DNA of 64,000 nt, taken from assembly GCA_002862785.1 (NCBI GenBank), contig PKDZ01000004.1:32803-96802 (forward strand). Reading direction: 5' to 3'. Numbering within the stretch: the first letter of the stretch is position 1; every line of letters begins with the position of its first letter. Under the pieces are notes generated by a model. That model saw only the letters and a list, made by a program, of their open reading frames with translations. It had not been told where the DNA came from and did not search any database. Shown here one piece after another: positions 7,959-16,958 of this stretch. The stretch comes from Flavobacteriales bacterium. Its GTDB lineage: Bacteria > Bacteroidota > Bacteroidia > Flavobacteriales_D > Sanyastnellaceae. The position numbers were made by a program, and so were the translations under genes.

Positions 7959-8396
7959 TCAGCGCCCCCGCTCGATGTCCCGCGCCTGATCGCGGTCCTT
8001 GATGGTGTTGCGCTTGTCCACCAGTTTCTTGCCCTTGGCCACGGACACGTCCATCTTGGCGTATCCGCTCTCGGAGATGAAGAGCCGGGTCGGCACCACC
8101 GTCACGCCGACGTCGCGGAGCTTCCGTTGCAGCTTGGTCAACTCCGTCCGCTTCAGGAGCAGCTTCCGGATGCGTCGCGGCTCGTGGGTCACGTAGCCCG
8201 AGTGATCGTAAGGCTCAATGTGCATGTTGAAGACAAAGAACTCGTCCCCCTGGAACCGGCAGTAGGCTTCAACGATGCTCGCCTTGCCCGCCCGGATGCT
8301 CTTGATTTCGGTGCCCTGCAACTGGATGCCGGCCGTGTACGAGTCGGTCAGGAAGTAGCTGAATGCCGCTTTTTTGTTTTTGATTTCGACCGCCAT
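7959..8396 (-). CDS. smpB: SsrA-binding protein SmpB
   Basis: SmpB binds tmRNA and delivers it to stalled ribosomes for trans-translation. The 145-residue protein has the OB-fold signature segments AAFSYFLTDSYTAGIQLQGTE and FVFNMHIEPYDHSG, and a basic C-tail (KGKKLVDKRNTIKDRDQARD), matching the usual 145-160 length. The frame runs to a TTG at 8435, but the ATG at 8396 (MAVEIKNKKAAFSYF) fits the family. A TATTTTTCG box ends 6 nt upstream. The tmRNA gene itself is not in this window. Confidence 0.95.
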   Translation of the reverse strand: MAVEIKNKKAAFSYFLTDSYTAGIQLQGTEIKSIRAGKASIVEAYCRFQGDEFFVFNMHIEPYDHSGYVTHEPRRIRKLLLKRTELTKLQRKLRDVGVTVVPTRLFISESGYAKMDVSVAKGKKLVDKRNTIKDRDQARDIERGR

Positions 8397-8466
8397 CGGA
8401 TTCGAAAAATACGACCGGCCCTCCCGGGTGTTCAACCTTTTCCGGGTTCAGTGCGTCCTTTGCGCA

Positions 8467-10149
8467 GTGATTCGCTTCTTCGCTCCCCTCTTTCTGTTGC
8501 TCGTATTGCAGGGGTCTGCCCAAACCATTGGCCTCCTGTCCAATACACCCAACGCCTTTGACGGCTACACCTTGGTCGCCCCCACCGGCGCCACGCGAAC
8601 CCACCTCATCGACAATTGCGGGCGCATCATCAACCAATGGGATAGCGAGTTCCGAGCGGGCGAATCCGCCTACCTCCTGGAGGACGGCTCCCTGCTTCGG
8701 ACCGCGCGCCAAGCCAGCACCACCTTCACCGGCGGCGGCATGGGCGGCCGCATCGAGCGCTTCAACTGGGAGGGCGATCTGATCTGGAGCTACACCCTCG
8801 CCAATGACACGGCCCACCACCATCACGACATGGCGTGGATGCCCAACGGCCACCTGCTCATCATGGCATGGGAATACCGCTCCCCCGAGGACGCCGAGAA
8901 CGCCGGGCGTCTCACCGATGGCCCGCTCTGGCCTCCCATGATCATCGAGGTCGTCCCCGAGGGCGAGGAGGGTGGCGAGGTCGTCTGGGAATGGCACGCC
9001 TGGGACCACCTCATCCAAAACGCGAACCCCGACCTGCCCCACTACGGCAACCCTTCCGACCACCCGGGCCGGTTCAACGTGAACTACGGCAATGTGAGCG
9101 GTGGCGGCGGCCCGGGTGGTCCTGGGTCTGGAACGGGCGGGGACTGGTTCCACTGCAATGCAGTGGCATACCATCCCGGATTGGACCAGATCATCCTGAA
9201 TTCCCGCAATTGGGACGAATTCTACATCCTCGACCACGCCACCACCTCCGCGGAGGCGGCCGGAGAAGCCGGCGACGTGCTCTACCGTTGGGGCAATCCC
9301 GAAGCTTACGGTCGTGGCCTCTCCAGCGACCAGACCCTCTTCACCCAGCACGATCCGCATTGGCTGACCGGCGAAGGACCGACCACCCTCGGCGGCGATC
9401 CGGATGCCACCATCCTCCTGTACAACAACGGCAACGCCCGTCCCGGAGGGGCAGCGAGCACGGTGGACGAATTGACCCTGCCCCTGCAAGCCGACGGGAC
9501 CTATTTCCTCGGTGAGGATGAGCCTTATGGCCCTGAGGCCCTCGATTGGTCCTATCCGCAGTTTCCCTTCGCGGATTTCTTCAGCCCCAACATCAGTGGG
9601 GCCCAGCGCCAGCCCAACGGAAACACGCTCATCTGCGAGGGCAACTCCGGCCACCTCTTCGAGGTTACCCCTGAAGGCGAGCTTGTCTGGGAATACATCA
9701 CCGCCTACAACCAGTTCGGCGCCCTCGAGCAAGGCAACGATCCCTTCGGCAATGCCACCTTCCGCGCCTACCGCTACGCTGCGGACTACGCCGCCTTCGA
9801 CGGCCGGGACATGACCCCAGGCGACCCGGTGGAGACCAACCCCCTGCCCTTCGACTGCAATCTGTTCCCCGCCCCCGTGGACACCACGACGCAGGGCGTA
9901 TCCGAGTGCGGCGCCCGACTCCGGATCGGTCCCAACCCGGCCCGGTCCGTCCTCCGCATCGAGGCTGACGTCGCGGTCCTCTGGGCGCTTCGCGACGTGT
10001 CGGGCAGGGTGCTCTTGCATTCCAATACCCTCGACCACGACCACTCGATTTCCACGTCGGGCTTGGCCTCGGGCGTCCTCCTTCTCGAGGTGACCGACGC
10101 GGCCGGACGCCCCCTGTTGAACCCGCAGCGCATCCTAATCGAGAACTGA
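8467..10149 (+). CDS. Secreted aryl-sulfotransferase-like protein with T9SS sorting domain
   Basis: This roughly 560-residue protein has a signal peptide (IRFFAPLFLLLVLQGSAQ), an ASST-type beta-propeller region, and a C-terminal type A T9SS domain from about residue 485 (IGPNPARSVLRIEA to RILIEN). Conserved histidine positions include HHHHDMAWMPNG near 117, WFHCNAVAYHPG near 227 and QHDPHW near 294. YRWGNPEAYGRG is shared with the next gene. Such proteins move sulfate groups between phenolic compounds or are uncharacterised propellers, so activity is unproven. I chose GTG 8467, with CCTTTG ending 4 nt upstream. The frame runs to a TTG at 8374 that would overlap smpB. Confidence 0.8.
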   Translation: MIRFFAPLFLLLVLQGSAQTIGLLSNTPNAFDGYTLVAPTGATRTHLIDNCGRIINQWDSEFRAGESAYLLEDGSLLRTARQASTTFTGGGMGGRIERFNWEGDLIWSYTLANDTAHHHHDMAWMPNGHLLIMAWEYRSPEDAENAGRLTDGPLWPPMIIEVVPEGEEGGEVVWEWHAWDHLIQNANPDLPHYGNPSDHPGRFNVNYGNVSGGGGPGGPGSGTGGDWFHCNAVAYHPGLDQIILNSRNWDEFYILDHATTSAEAAGEAGDVLYRWGNPEAYGRGLSSDQTLFTQHDPHWLTGEGPTTLGGDPDATILLYNNGNARPGGAASTVDELTLPLQADGTYFLGEDEPYGPEALDWSYPQFPFADFFSPNISGAQRQPNGNTLICEGNSGHLFEVTPEGELVWEYITAYNQFGALEQGNDPFGNATFRAYRYAADYAAFDGRDMTPGDPVETNPLPFDCNLFPAPVDTTTQGVSECGARLRIGPNPARSVLRIEADVAVLWALRDVSGRVLLHSNTLDHDHSISTSGLASGVLLLEVTDAAGRPLLNPQRILIEN

Positions 10150-10178
10150 CGAACTTGCATGCCCACACGATTGCCATC

Positions 10179-12569
10179 ATGACCTTTCGCCTCCCAGCCA
10201 TCCTGGCCACCCTGCTGGTCTCCAGCGCCCTCTTCGCCCAAAACACCGTCGGCACCATCGCTTACGATCCCGCCCTCTACACGGACGGCTACACGATGAT
10301 CTACCCGCACAACCAGAACCGCGCCATGCTGCTCAATGCCTGCGGCGAGGTGGTGCACGACTGGACCATCGCCGAGGATCGGCGCCCGGGCAACACGGCC
10401 TACCTCCAACCCAACGGAGACCTCATCATGACCTCCCGGCCGGCTGCTGTCGGCAATGACCCCATCTGGGCAGGAGGAGGTGGCGCCACCATCGAACGCC
10501 GAACATGGGACAACGACGTCCTATGGAGCTTCACCGCCAACAACGACAGCCTTCGGTTGCACCACGACTTCACCGTCACGCCGAGCGGCAACGTCATCGC
10601 CATTTGCTGGGAGGTCCTCGACAGCCTCGAGTGCATCGAAAATGGCCGGGATCCGCAGCTTCTCGAATCGGGAGAACTGTGGAGCGACAAGCTCATTGAA
10701 CTCCAGCCCGACGGGATGGGCGGTGTCGACATCGTCTGGGAATGGCGCGCCTGGGATCACCTCGTCCAGGACTTTGACAGCACGAAAGCCAACTATGGGG
10801 TGGTGGCCGACAACCAGAGCCTCATCGACCTCAACTACGGCTCCCCGAGCAACCAACCGGCCGACTGGCTGCACATGAACGCGGTCGATTATTGGCAGTA
10901 TTCCGACGTGAACCAAATTGTGATGAGCGTGCCCACCTTCAACGAAATCTGGGTCATCTGGCACGGCGGTTTCTTCGACGGCGACATCATCTACCGCTGG
11001 GGCAATCCGGAGGCCTATGACCGCGGGGACAGCTCTCACCAGCGGCTGTTCTACCAGCACGACATCCACTGGGGCAATGGGCTCGGGGTGAATCCGGGCA
11101 ACCCCGACTTCACCAAGTTCATGGTCTTCAACAACCGCGTCCCGAATGTGGACACGACGGGCACACACAGCGAGGTCGCCATCTTCTCGCCCATCTTCGA
11201 CGAATACCCGGCGCCCGGCGGCACAGTCTATGAGTTCGACTTCGACAATGGACGCTGGGGTCCTGAGGACTTCGAGTGGACCTACACCCAGCCCGGGCTG
11301 TCCAGCTCCGGTCTGAGCTCCTTCCAACGGCTTGGCAACGGGGGCAACCTCATTTGCAGCGGCCGGACAGGCGAACTCTTTGAGATCACCGAGGATGGCG
11401 ACCTGGCCTGGCAATACCGAACCCCGCTCCTCGGCGGCGCCCCGGTGGAGCAAGGCACTGAGCTCCAGCTCAACAACAACCTGACCTTCCGCGCGGACCG
11501 CTACCCGCCGAATTTCCCGGCCTTCGACGGCCAGGATCTGTCGTCCGGCTCGGTCATCGAAATCAACCCCACCCCGCTCGAGATCTGTGCCCCGGCCACG
11601 TGTGGGGACCCCATCGCCTGCAACTTCGGCGAGGAAGGCCCCTGCGACTACGTGGATGCGAATGCCCCGGAAGGGACGGTCGGCGTGATGATGCTCGGCC
11701 TGGTCGACCCTGTCGCCTGCGACGGCTATGAGGTCTACGACGACGGCTTCGTCACCCTCGTCCCTGGAACGGACACCAGCGGATACACTTGGTCCTTCAC
11801 CCCGGAAATCGTGGAGCTGATGCTCGCCTCGGGCTTCGAGGTTCTGTATGAGGACCTCATTTCCCAGACGGTGGCCGTGTGCGGCACCGAACTGACCGCG
11901 GCGAGCGGCTTCTTCGGCGACACCGTCACCGTCAGCTATGATGGCACGGGCTGGTACTGGCCCCTCTACGATGGCTACTTGGCCCCTGCCATCAACTTCG
12001 ACTCCGGCTGCGGAGACCCGGCCGCCTGCAACTTTGACCCCTGCACCCTGCCGGTCGACAGCCTCTGCTCGGCCATGGTCGGCGTGACGTCTACGGACGA
12101 TGAGACGGGCTTCCTCGAATGCGAGGTGACCGGCGGCATTGCTCCCTACCAGTTCGAACTCCTGACCGGGGACCTCGAGCCCACCGGCATCACCGGTGGA
12201 ACCGGCAACCTGTCCATCGCTTGGGGCGGACTGCCCGACGGCGCCTACTGCGTCGAAGTGACCGATGCGGCTGGCTGCGTGGAGGTGTTCTGTGACACGC
12301 TGGGCGTGACATCCGTGACCGATGCGGTGATGGAGCGGTTCACTCTCCAGCCGAATCCCGCGAGGGAAACGGTCCGCCTCGCCCTCCCCGCTGTCTGGAA
12401 CGTGAGCGACGTGGTCGTGCGGGACGCGGCCGGACGTGAGGTCCTGACCCCGGCCGTTTCGTCAAGCGCTTCGACACTCGACGTCGGTGGCCTGGCGCCA
12501 GGCACCTACCTCGTGGAGGTCCGGCATACAGCCGGGATTGCCATCGAGCGGTTGGTGGTGCGCCGTTGA
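10179..12569 (+). CDS. Secreted aryl-sulfotransferase-like protein with Cys-rich repeats and T9SS domain
   Basis: This 796-residue paralogue of the preceding gene lies 29 nt downstream. It has a signal peptide (MTFRLPAILATLLVSSALFAQ). The ASST-like region contains LHHDFTVTPSGN near 127, WLHMNAVDYWQ near 229, YRWGNPEAYDRG and QHDIHW near 293. Two Cys-rich motifs found in many Bacteroidota surface proteins follow (CGDPIACNFGEEGPCDYVD near 478 and CGDPAACNFDPCTLP near 617). A T9SS type A domain begins near 720 (LQPNPARETVRLAL). The open frame can start at a TTG 8 codons earlier, but the ATG at 10179 gives a clean signal peptide. Exported and probably surface anchored; enzymatic activity unproven. 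Confidence 0.8.
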   Translation: MTFRLPAILATLLVSSALFAQNTVGTIAYDPALYTDGYTMIYPHNQNRAMLLNACGEVVHDWTIAEDRRPGNTAYLQPNGDLIMTSRPAAVGNDPIWAGGGGATIERRTWDNDVLWSFTANNDSLRLHHDFTVTPSGNVIAICWEVLDSLECIENGRDPQLLESGELWSDKLIELQPDGMGGVDIVWEWRAWDHLVQDFDSTKANYGVVADNQSLIDLNYGSPSNQPADWLHMNAVDYWQYSDVNQIVMSVPTFNEIWVIWHGGFFDGDIIYRWGNPEAYDRGDSSHQRLFYQHDIHWGNGLGVNPGNPDFTKFMVFNNRVPNVDTTGTHSEVAIFSPIFDEYPAPGGTVYEFDFDNGRWGPEDFEWTYTQPGLSSSGLSSFQRLGNGGNLICSGRTGELFEITEDGDLAWQYRTPLLGGAPVEQGTELQLNNNLTFRADRYPPNFPAFDGQDLSSGSVIEINPTPLEICAPATCGDPIACNFGEEGPCDYVDANAPEGTVGVMMLGLVDPVACDGYEVYDDGFVTLVPGTDTSGYTWSFTPEIVELMLASGFEVLYEDLISQTVAVCGTELTAASGFFGDTVTVSYDGTGWYWPLYDGYLAPAINFDSGCGDPAACNFDPCTLPVDSLCSAMVGVTSTDDETGFLECEVTGGIAPYQFELLTGDLEPTGITGGTGNLSIAWGGLPDGAYCVEVTDAAGCVEVFCDTLGVTSVTDAVMERFTLQPNPARETVRLALPAVWNVSDVVVRDAAGREVLTPAVSSSASTLDVGGLAPGTYLVEVRHTAGIAIERLVVRR

Positions 12570-12589
12570 GGTACGACCTTTCCGGTGCG

Positions 12590-13372
12590 ATGAGCGACGA
12601 CAGCATCCTGACTTCCCGGGACGGTGGGGTCTTGACCTTGACCCTGAACCGCTCGGCGGCCTTCAACAGCTTCACCCGCCCGATGGCGGCGGCCCTGCAG
12701 GCCCGCCTCGATGAGGCGGCTCGGGACGACAGCATCCGCTGTGTCGTGCTGACTGGTGAGGGCAAGGCTTTCTGTGCAGGCCAGGACCTCAAGGAAGTGA
12801 CGGCCGACGATGCACCTCCGCTCGAGGACATTGTCCACGGCACCTACAACACGACGGTTCGGAAGATGCGCGCGCTGGCCAAGCCGGTGATTGCCGCGGT
12901 CAATGGCGTCGCCGCAGGGGCCGGAGCCAACATTGCGCTCGCGGCCGACCTCTGCGTGGCCACCGAAAGCGCCCGATTCATCCAGGCCTTCTCCAAGATT
13001 GGCCTCATTCCCGACAGCGGTGGCACATGGATGTTGCCCAAGCTGATTGGCCTGCAGCGCGCCACCGCCTTGGCCTACCTCGGCACCCCAGTCGGAGCGG
13101 CTGACGCCGAGTCCATGGGCATGATCCACCGCGCCCTCCCCGATGCCGATTTCGCCGACGGGGTCCGCGCCCTGGCTCATCAACTCGCCGCCATGCCGAC
13201 CCGGGGCCTCGCCCTGACCAAAGCGGCCTTCAATGCCGGATTCGAACAGGGCTTGGACGCCCAGCTGGACACTGAGATGAAACTTCAGGCAGAAGCCTCA
13301 CGTACAGACGATTACGCCGAAGGTGTCGCCGCGTTTCTCGAAAAGCGCACCCCCACCTTCCAAGGACATTGA
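12590..13372 (+). CDS. Enoyl-CoA hydratase/isomerase (crotonase), PaaG-like
   Basis: This 260-residue crotonase-fold enzyme acts on a CoA thioester in the cytoplasm. The oxyanion-hole segments GKAFCAGQDL (near 60-70) and NGVAAGAGANIALAADL (near 105-120) are present. At the second catalytic site it has IGLIPDSGGTWMLP, where an Asp replaces the hydratase Glu. This is the pattern of PaaG-type isomerases of phenylacetate breakdown. No other paa gene is nearby, so the substrate is open. The frame overlaps the previous gene if read from TTG 12566; the ATG at 12590 is preferred. DUF551 follows after 3 nt. Confidence 0.88.
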   Translation: MSDDSILTSRDGGVLTLTLNRSAAFNSFTRPMAAALQARLDEAARDDSIRCVVLTGEGKAFCAGQDLKEVTADDAPPLEDIVHGTYNTTVRKMRALAKPVIAAVNGVAAGAGANIALAADLCVATESARFIQAFSKIGLIPDSGGTWMLPKLIGLQRATALAYLGTPVGAADAESMGMIHRALPDADFADGVRALAHQLAAMPTRGLALTKAAFNAGFEQGLDAQLDTEMKLQAEASRTDDYAEGVAAFLEKRTPTFQGH

Positions 13373-13375
13373 CCC

Positions 13376-13666
13376 ATGGCACAGGACTCTTGGATCGCCT
13401 GCAGTGATCGCCTGCCCGAAGACGGGCAGCGCGTGCTGGGCGTGGTGCCCGGCAACGAGGTCTTGCTTCCGGGCAAAGCCAGCTTTGAATTGCGCGAGGT
13501 GCTCGTCCTGCGCTTCATGGAGAATTTCTTCGCGGCCCAGCCCGACAAGGCCGACACCCACGGCCGTCATTTCTGGAGCGGGGAAGGCGCCTCCAACCAG
13601 TATTTCGAGGCCGTCACCCATTGGATGCCGATGCCCGAGGCTCCCGAGCAGCCGGAAGTCTCCTGA
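13376..13666 (+). CDS. DUF551 domain protein
   Basis: This 96-residue protein begins DSWIACSDRLPEDGQRVLGVV and ends VTHWMPMPEAPEQPE. The pair W-I-x-C-x-D-R-L-P and T-H-W-M-P-x-P-x-x-P is the hallmark of DUF551, known mainly from phage and prophage proteins of unknown function. It lies 3 nt after the crotonase gene and has no phage genes around it. Confidence 0.82.
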   Translation: MAQDSWIACSDRLPEDGQRVLGVVPGNEVLLPGKASFELREVLVLRFMENFFAAQPDKADTHGRHFWSGEGASNQYFEAVTHWMPMPEAPEQPEVS

Positions 13667-13669
13667 CGC

Positions 13670-13987
13670 TCAGGCGTCCTTCAACGGAAAAAATCGCCCC
13701 GCCATGCCCACGAACACGTGGGTCGTCCCCGCGATGTCAATGGTGTAGACCGACGCCACGGTGAGGTCTTGGCGTTCGGCGAGCTGCCCCCCAGCCGCTC
13801 CCGCAATTTGACCAATGCCGTTCCGGAAGGCCTTCCCGATCTCGGATTCACCCGGATGCTCGTCAGCCAGCTCTTTCTGGACGTAGTCGGCCAGGAAAAC
13901 GCTGAAGGCCTCCTCGTTCGGATTGGTGTAGTACAGGGCCCCAGCCGCGATAAGCAGCAAGAAAATGAGGTTGCGGATGAACTTCAT
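13670..13987 (-). CDS. DUF4359-like small membrane-anchored protein
   Basis: This 105-residue protein has one N-terminal hydrophobic helix (residues 5-20, RNLIFLLLIAAGALYYT) followed by TNPNEEAFSVFLADYVQKEL. It resembles DUF4359 proteins of cyanobacteria and Bacteroidota, which have a membrane anchor and a short periplasmic domain of unknown function. The C-terminal strand region (VYTIDIAGTTHVFVGMAGRFF) also fits. The ATG overlaps the rsmE stop by four bases, so it is co-transcribed with rsmE. The family assignment is moderate. Confidence 0.68.
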   Translation of the reverse strand: MKFIRNLIFLLLIAAGALYYTNPNEEAFSVFLADYVQKELADEHPGESEIGKAFRNGIGQIAGAAGGQLAERQDLTVASVYTIDIAGTTHVFVGMAGRFFPLKDA

Positions 13988-14715
13988 GGTGCGTTGAGGA
14001 TGTGAAAGGCCTGGACGGCATACAAGGCAGCGGTTTCGGTCCGGAGCCGATGCTCCCCAAAGGTGACGGGCGTGAATCCGGCTTGAGCGAAGGCCTCAAT
14101 TTCGTTGGGTTCAAAATCCCCTTCCGGGCCGATGGCCAGCAGGACATCCTGACCGGTGGGCATGGCCTGCTTCACGGATTGTCGGGTCCACTCGGGATGT
14201 TCCGGCACGGGACAATGGGCGAGTCCGAGCCAAGGGGCGTCGTCTTTTGAAGCCGCGAGGTCGGTCAGGGCCTGTCCCATATCGACGGCGGGCAACAGCT
14301 CCGGGAGCCATGCCCGGCGGCTTTGCTTCATCGCCTCGGCGAGGGTCCGCTGCCAGCGCTCGCGCTTCTCGACCCGGCGCTCGCTCCGCGCGGTCCAGAT
14401 CGGCTGGATGCGGGACACTCCGCATTCACAGGCCTTCTCCAGAAACCACTCGAACCGGTCCGTGTGCTTCGTGGGTGCCACCCAGAGGATCAATCGAGGA
14501 CTCGGTTCCGGGAAGCAGGCCGGCACCCCGACCTGCAGAAGGGCCTCCCGCTTGCCGACGGAGATCACCTCCGCGGGGAAGACGGCGCCCCGCCCATCGG
14601 CGAGCTCAACGGCATCGCCGGGCCGGGCCCGTAGCACCTGCGCCAAATGGCGGGCCTCCTCGGCCCCCAATGCATGGGGGCCGAGAGCGACTTCGGGGGT
14701 GTAGAACCGGCGCAT
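13984..14715 (-). CDS. rsmE: 16S rRNA m3U1498 methyltransferase
   Basis: RsmE methylates U1498 of 16S rRNA using SAM. The 243-residue protein begins MRRFYTPEV and has the SPOUT knot segments LAIGPEGDFEPNEI (near 190-205) and FGEHRLRTETAALYAVQ near the C-terminus. It also has WTARSERR in the middle, as expected for the family. The frame is open to 14769, but the ATG at 14715 fits the family N-terminus and has TTTCTTTG ending 4 nt upstream. It overlaps the downstream DUF4359-like gene by four bases. Confidence 0.93.
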   Translation of the reverse strand: MRRFYTPEVALGPHALGAEEARHLAQVLRARPGDAVELADGRGAVFPAEVISVGKREALLQVGVPACFPEPSPRLILWVAPTKHTDRFEWFLEKACECGVSRIQPIWTARSERRVEKRERWQRTLAEAMKQSRRAWLPELLPAVDMGQALTDLAASKDDAPWLGLAHCPVPEHPEWTRQSVKQAMPTGQDVLLAIGPEGDFEPNEIEAFAQAGFTPVTFGEHRLRTETAALYAVQAFHILNAP

Positions 14716-14782
14716 GGCGCAAAGAAAAAGCGGCGGAACGCCCTCAGGACCCTCCGCCGCTTCCTCCATTCACAAGCTGCGG

Positions 14783-16399
14783 TCAACTCACGGTCTCCCG
14801 AGACGCGGGGGCCGCTTCTCGGACCGATTCCGCCACACCCGCCTCGAACTGGGCGAAGTTGGCGTTGAACCGCTCGACAAGGTCTTCTGCCCGAGCGTCG
14901 TAGGCATTCGGATCCTCCCAGGTGGAGCGCGGATCGAGCAGGGCCGCATCCACGTTGGGCGCGGTCATCGGAACGTCCCATCCGAACCGCGCGCATCTCC
15001 GGTACTCCACCCCGTCCATGCTGCCGTTGAGCACGGCGGAGAGCAAAGACCGCGTGTCACGGAGCGCCATCCGGTGGCCGACGCCGTCGGGGCCGCCCGT
15101 CCATCCGGTGTTGACCAACCAGACTTGCGTTCCCTGTGCCTCGAGCCGCTCACCGAGCATGTCGGCATACCGCCCCGGGTGAAGGGGCAGGAAGGGCGCT
15201 CCGAAACAGGCACTGAACACGGCCGTGGGTTCGTCCACGCCGTCCTCGGTTCCCGCCACCTTGGCCGTATAGCCACTGATGAAGTGGTACTTGGCCGTGG
15301 CCGTGTCGAGCCGGGCCAGCGGGGGCAGGACGCCAAAGGCATCGCACGTGAGGAAGAAGATGTGCTCCGGGTGTCCGCCTTGGCCTTCCGGCTTGGCGCC
15401 GGCGATGTGGTGCAAAGGATAGCTGACCCGGGTATTCTGGGTGGTCGTGGCGTCGCTGTAATCGGGGGTCACACCGTCCGCCTCAAATCCAATGTTTTCG
15501 AGGAGCGCACCGTGGCGGATGGCCCCGTGGATGTCCGGCTCACGCAGAGGATTGAGGTCAATCGTCTTGGCGTAGCAACCGCCCTCGAAATTGAAGATGC
15601 CGTCCGGCCCCCATCCGTGCTCATCGTCGCCGATGAGGCGACGGGAAGGATCGCTCGAGAGCGTCGTCTTGCCCGTGCCCGAGAGCCCGAAGAAGACAGC
15701 GGTCTTGCCGTCGATCCCCTCGTTGGAGGAGCAGTGCATCGGCAGGACATCGGCCTCGGTCGGGAGCAGGAAGTTCATCGCGCTGAACATGCCCTTTTTG
15801 ATCTCTCCGGTGTACCCGGTGCCGCCGATCAGGATGCGCTTGTGCGTGAAATCGAGGACCGCAAAGTTGCTCTGCCGCGTGCCGTGGATGTCCGGATCGG
15901 CCTTAAACCCCGGGGCGCACAGGATGTGCCATTCGGGGGTGAAGTGAGCGGCCTCCTCCTGCGTGGGGCGGAGGAACATGTTGGAAGCGAACAGGTTGGA
16001 CCAGGCCTTTTCCGTGAGGACGCGGAGGGCACGCCGGTGCTCGGGGTGGGCCCCGATGAAGGCGTCGCGGGCGTACAGTCCCTTCCCATCGAGGTAGGCC
16101 AAAAGATCCTCATGGAGCCGGGCGGCATGATCGGTGCTGATCGGCTGGTTGATGTCCCCCCACCAGACCTCATCGGCTGTGATGTCATCCTGGACAATGA
16201 AGCGATCCTGGGGACTTCGGCCGGTGAATCGGCCGGTGTCGATGGCGAGGGCGCCTGTGTGGGTGAGTCTTCCTTCTCCCGAAAGAAGGGTCCGCTCAAT
16301 GAGCTGAGAGGGAGCGAGATTCCACCAGATTTGTCTGGCTTTCTTTAATCCGCTGGCTGCCAAATCCGGGTGGAATGGCGTGTTTCCTTGGTGTACCAT
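14783..16399 (-). CDS. pckA: Phosphoenolpyruvate carboxykinase (ATP)
   Basis: This enzyme converts oxaloacetate and ATP to PEP, CO2 and ADP, the first step of gluconeogenesis. The 538-residue protein has MHCSSNEG, the P-loop FGLSGTGKTTLS, LIGDDEHGW, RVSYPLHHI and FLTCDAFGVLPP, and the length typical of the ATP-dependent family. The open frame extends to 16564, but the ATG at 16399 gives the family N-terminus. A perfect TACCTTTG box lies 32 nt upstream. With mdh at 20 kb the oxaloacetate branch is represented twice in this window. Confidence 0.96.
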   Translation of the reverse strand: MVHQGNTPFHPDLAASGLKKARQIWWNLAPSQLIERTLLSGEGRLTHTGALAIDTGRFTGRSPQDRFIVQDDITADEVWWGDINQPISTDHAARLHEDLLAYLDGKGLYARDAFIGAHPEHRRALRVLTEKAWSNLFASNMFLRPTQEEAAHFTPEWHILCAPGFKADPDIHGTRQSNFAVLDFTHKRILIGGTGYTGEIKKGMFSAMNFLLPTEADVLPMHCSSNEGIDGKTAVFFGLSGTGKTTLSSDPSRRLIGDDEHGWGPDGIFNFEGGCYAKTIDLNPLREPDIHGAIRHGALLENIGFEADGVTPDYSDATTTQNTRVSYPLHHIAGAKPEGQGGHPEHIFFLTCDAFGVLPPLARLDTATAKYHFISGYTAKVAGTEDGVDEPTAVFSACFGAPFLPLHPGRYADMLGERLEAQGTQVWLVNTGWTGGPDGVGHRMALRDTRSLLSAVLNGSMDGVEYRRCARFGWDVPMTAPNVDAALLDPRSTWEDPNAYDARAEDLVERFNANFAQFEAGVAESVREAAPASRETVS

Positions 16400-16431
16400 G
16401 ATGTCGGGCTGATCATTGCGAGCCTTCGTGT

Positions 16432-16459
16432 CAAAGGTAACGTGGAGGGGTGGGTCAAA
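16432..16459 (-). promoter_or_regulatory. Promoter of pckA
   Basis: On the minus strand TTTG (16456-16459), a 16-nt spacer and TACCTTTG (16432-16439) form a near-consensus Bacteroidota promoter. The start of transcription is expected about 25-28 nt before the pckA ATG. The element lies between pckA and the end of the DUF423 gene. Confidence 0.65.
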
Positions 16460-16511
16460 GGTTTCCGATTGGGTGTCGGAATCCTCGGGCTTTTCACAAT
16501 CGTGGTGAATT

Positions 16512-16922
16512 TCATCCACGAATCCGGCCGAGCAGGCCCCATGTCCACCGGACCCATCCGGCAATCATGAGCATCCCTCCCACGGGTGTGACCGGCCCCA
16601 AAAAGGACATGGGAAATTCGGCCGCCTTGCCGAAAAGGAGCCCGAAGATGCTTCCCGAGAACAGCACCGTGCCCCACACCACCCAGCGCAGGCCAGTCTC
16701 CCGTCCCGTGGCCAGCGCCCCGAGCAGAGCCGCCCCCATAAAGAGCAGATAATGAGAGGCTGTGACGAAGGCTCCCACCCCATCCTCATCGAGAACGCGC
16801 TCCATCGCGTGGGCGCCAAGGGCTCCGGTCACCACACCAACCGCGAGGAACAGACCGGCCGTGGCGTGAAGTCCAGAGGCAACGTGGACGGAAGTGGACG
16901 GGTTGGTTCCTTGAGATTCCAT
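16512..16922 (-). CDS. DUF423 inner-membrane protein
   Basis: This 136-residue protein has four hydrophobic helices (about 18-38, 52-70, 78-98, 104-128). The N-terminal helix contains GALGAHAME, a DUF423 hallmark, followed by FVTASHYLLFMGAALL. DUF423 proteins (E. coli YgdD type) have no established function. It starts at ATG 16922, divergent from the fasciclin lipoprotein gene with 36 bases between them. Confidence 0.88.
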   Translation of the reverse strand: MESQGTNPSTSVHVASGLHATAGLFLAVGVVTGALGAHAMERVLDEDGVGAFVTASHYLLFMGAALLGALATGRETGLRWVVWGTVLFSGSIFGLLFGKAAEFPMSFLGPVTPVGGMLMIAGWVRWTWGLLGRIRG

Positions 16923-16958
16923 GCACCGCTAATTTGCGGTTGGAAAAACGAACCCGCC

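Noticed and set aside
14714..16348. A 544-codon plus-strand open frame
   Set aside because: Antisense to pckA.
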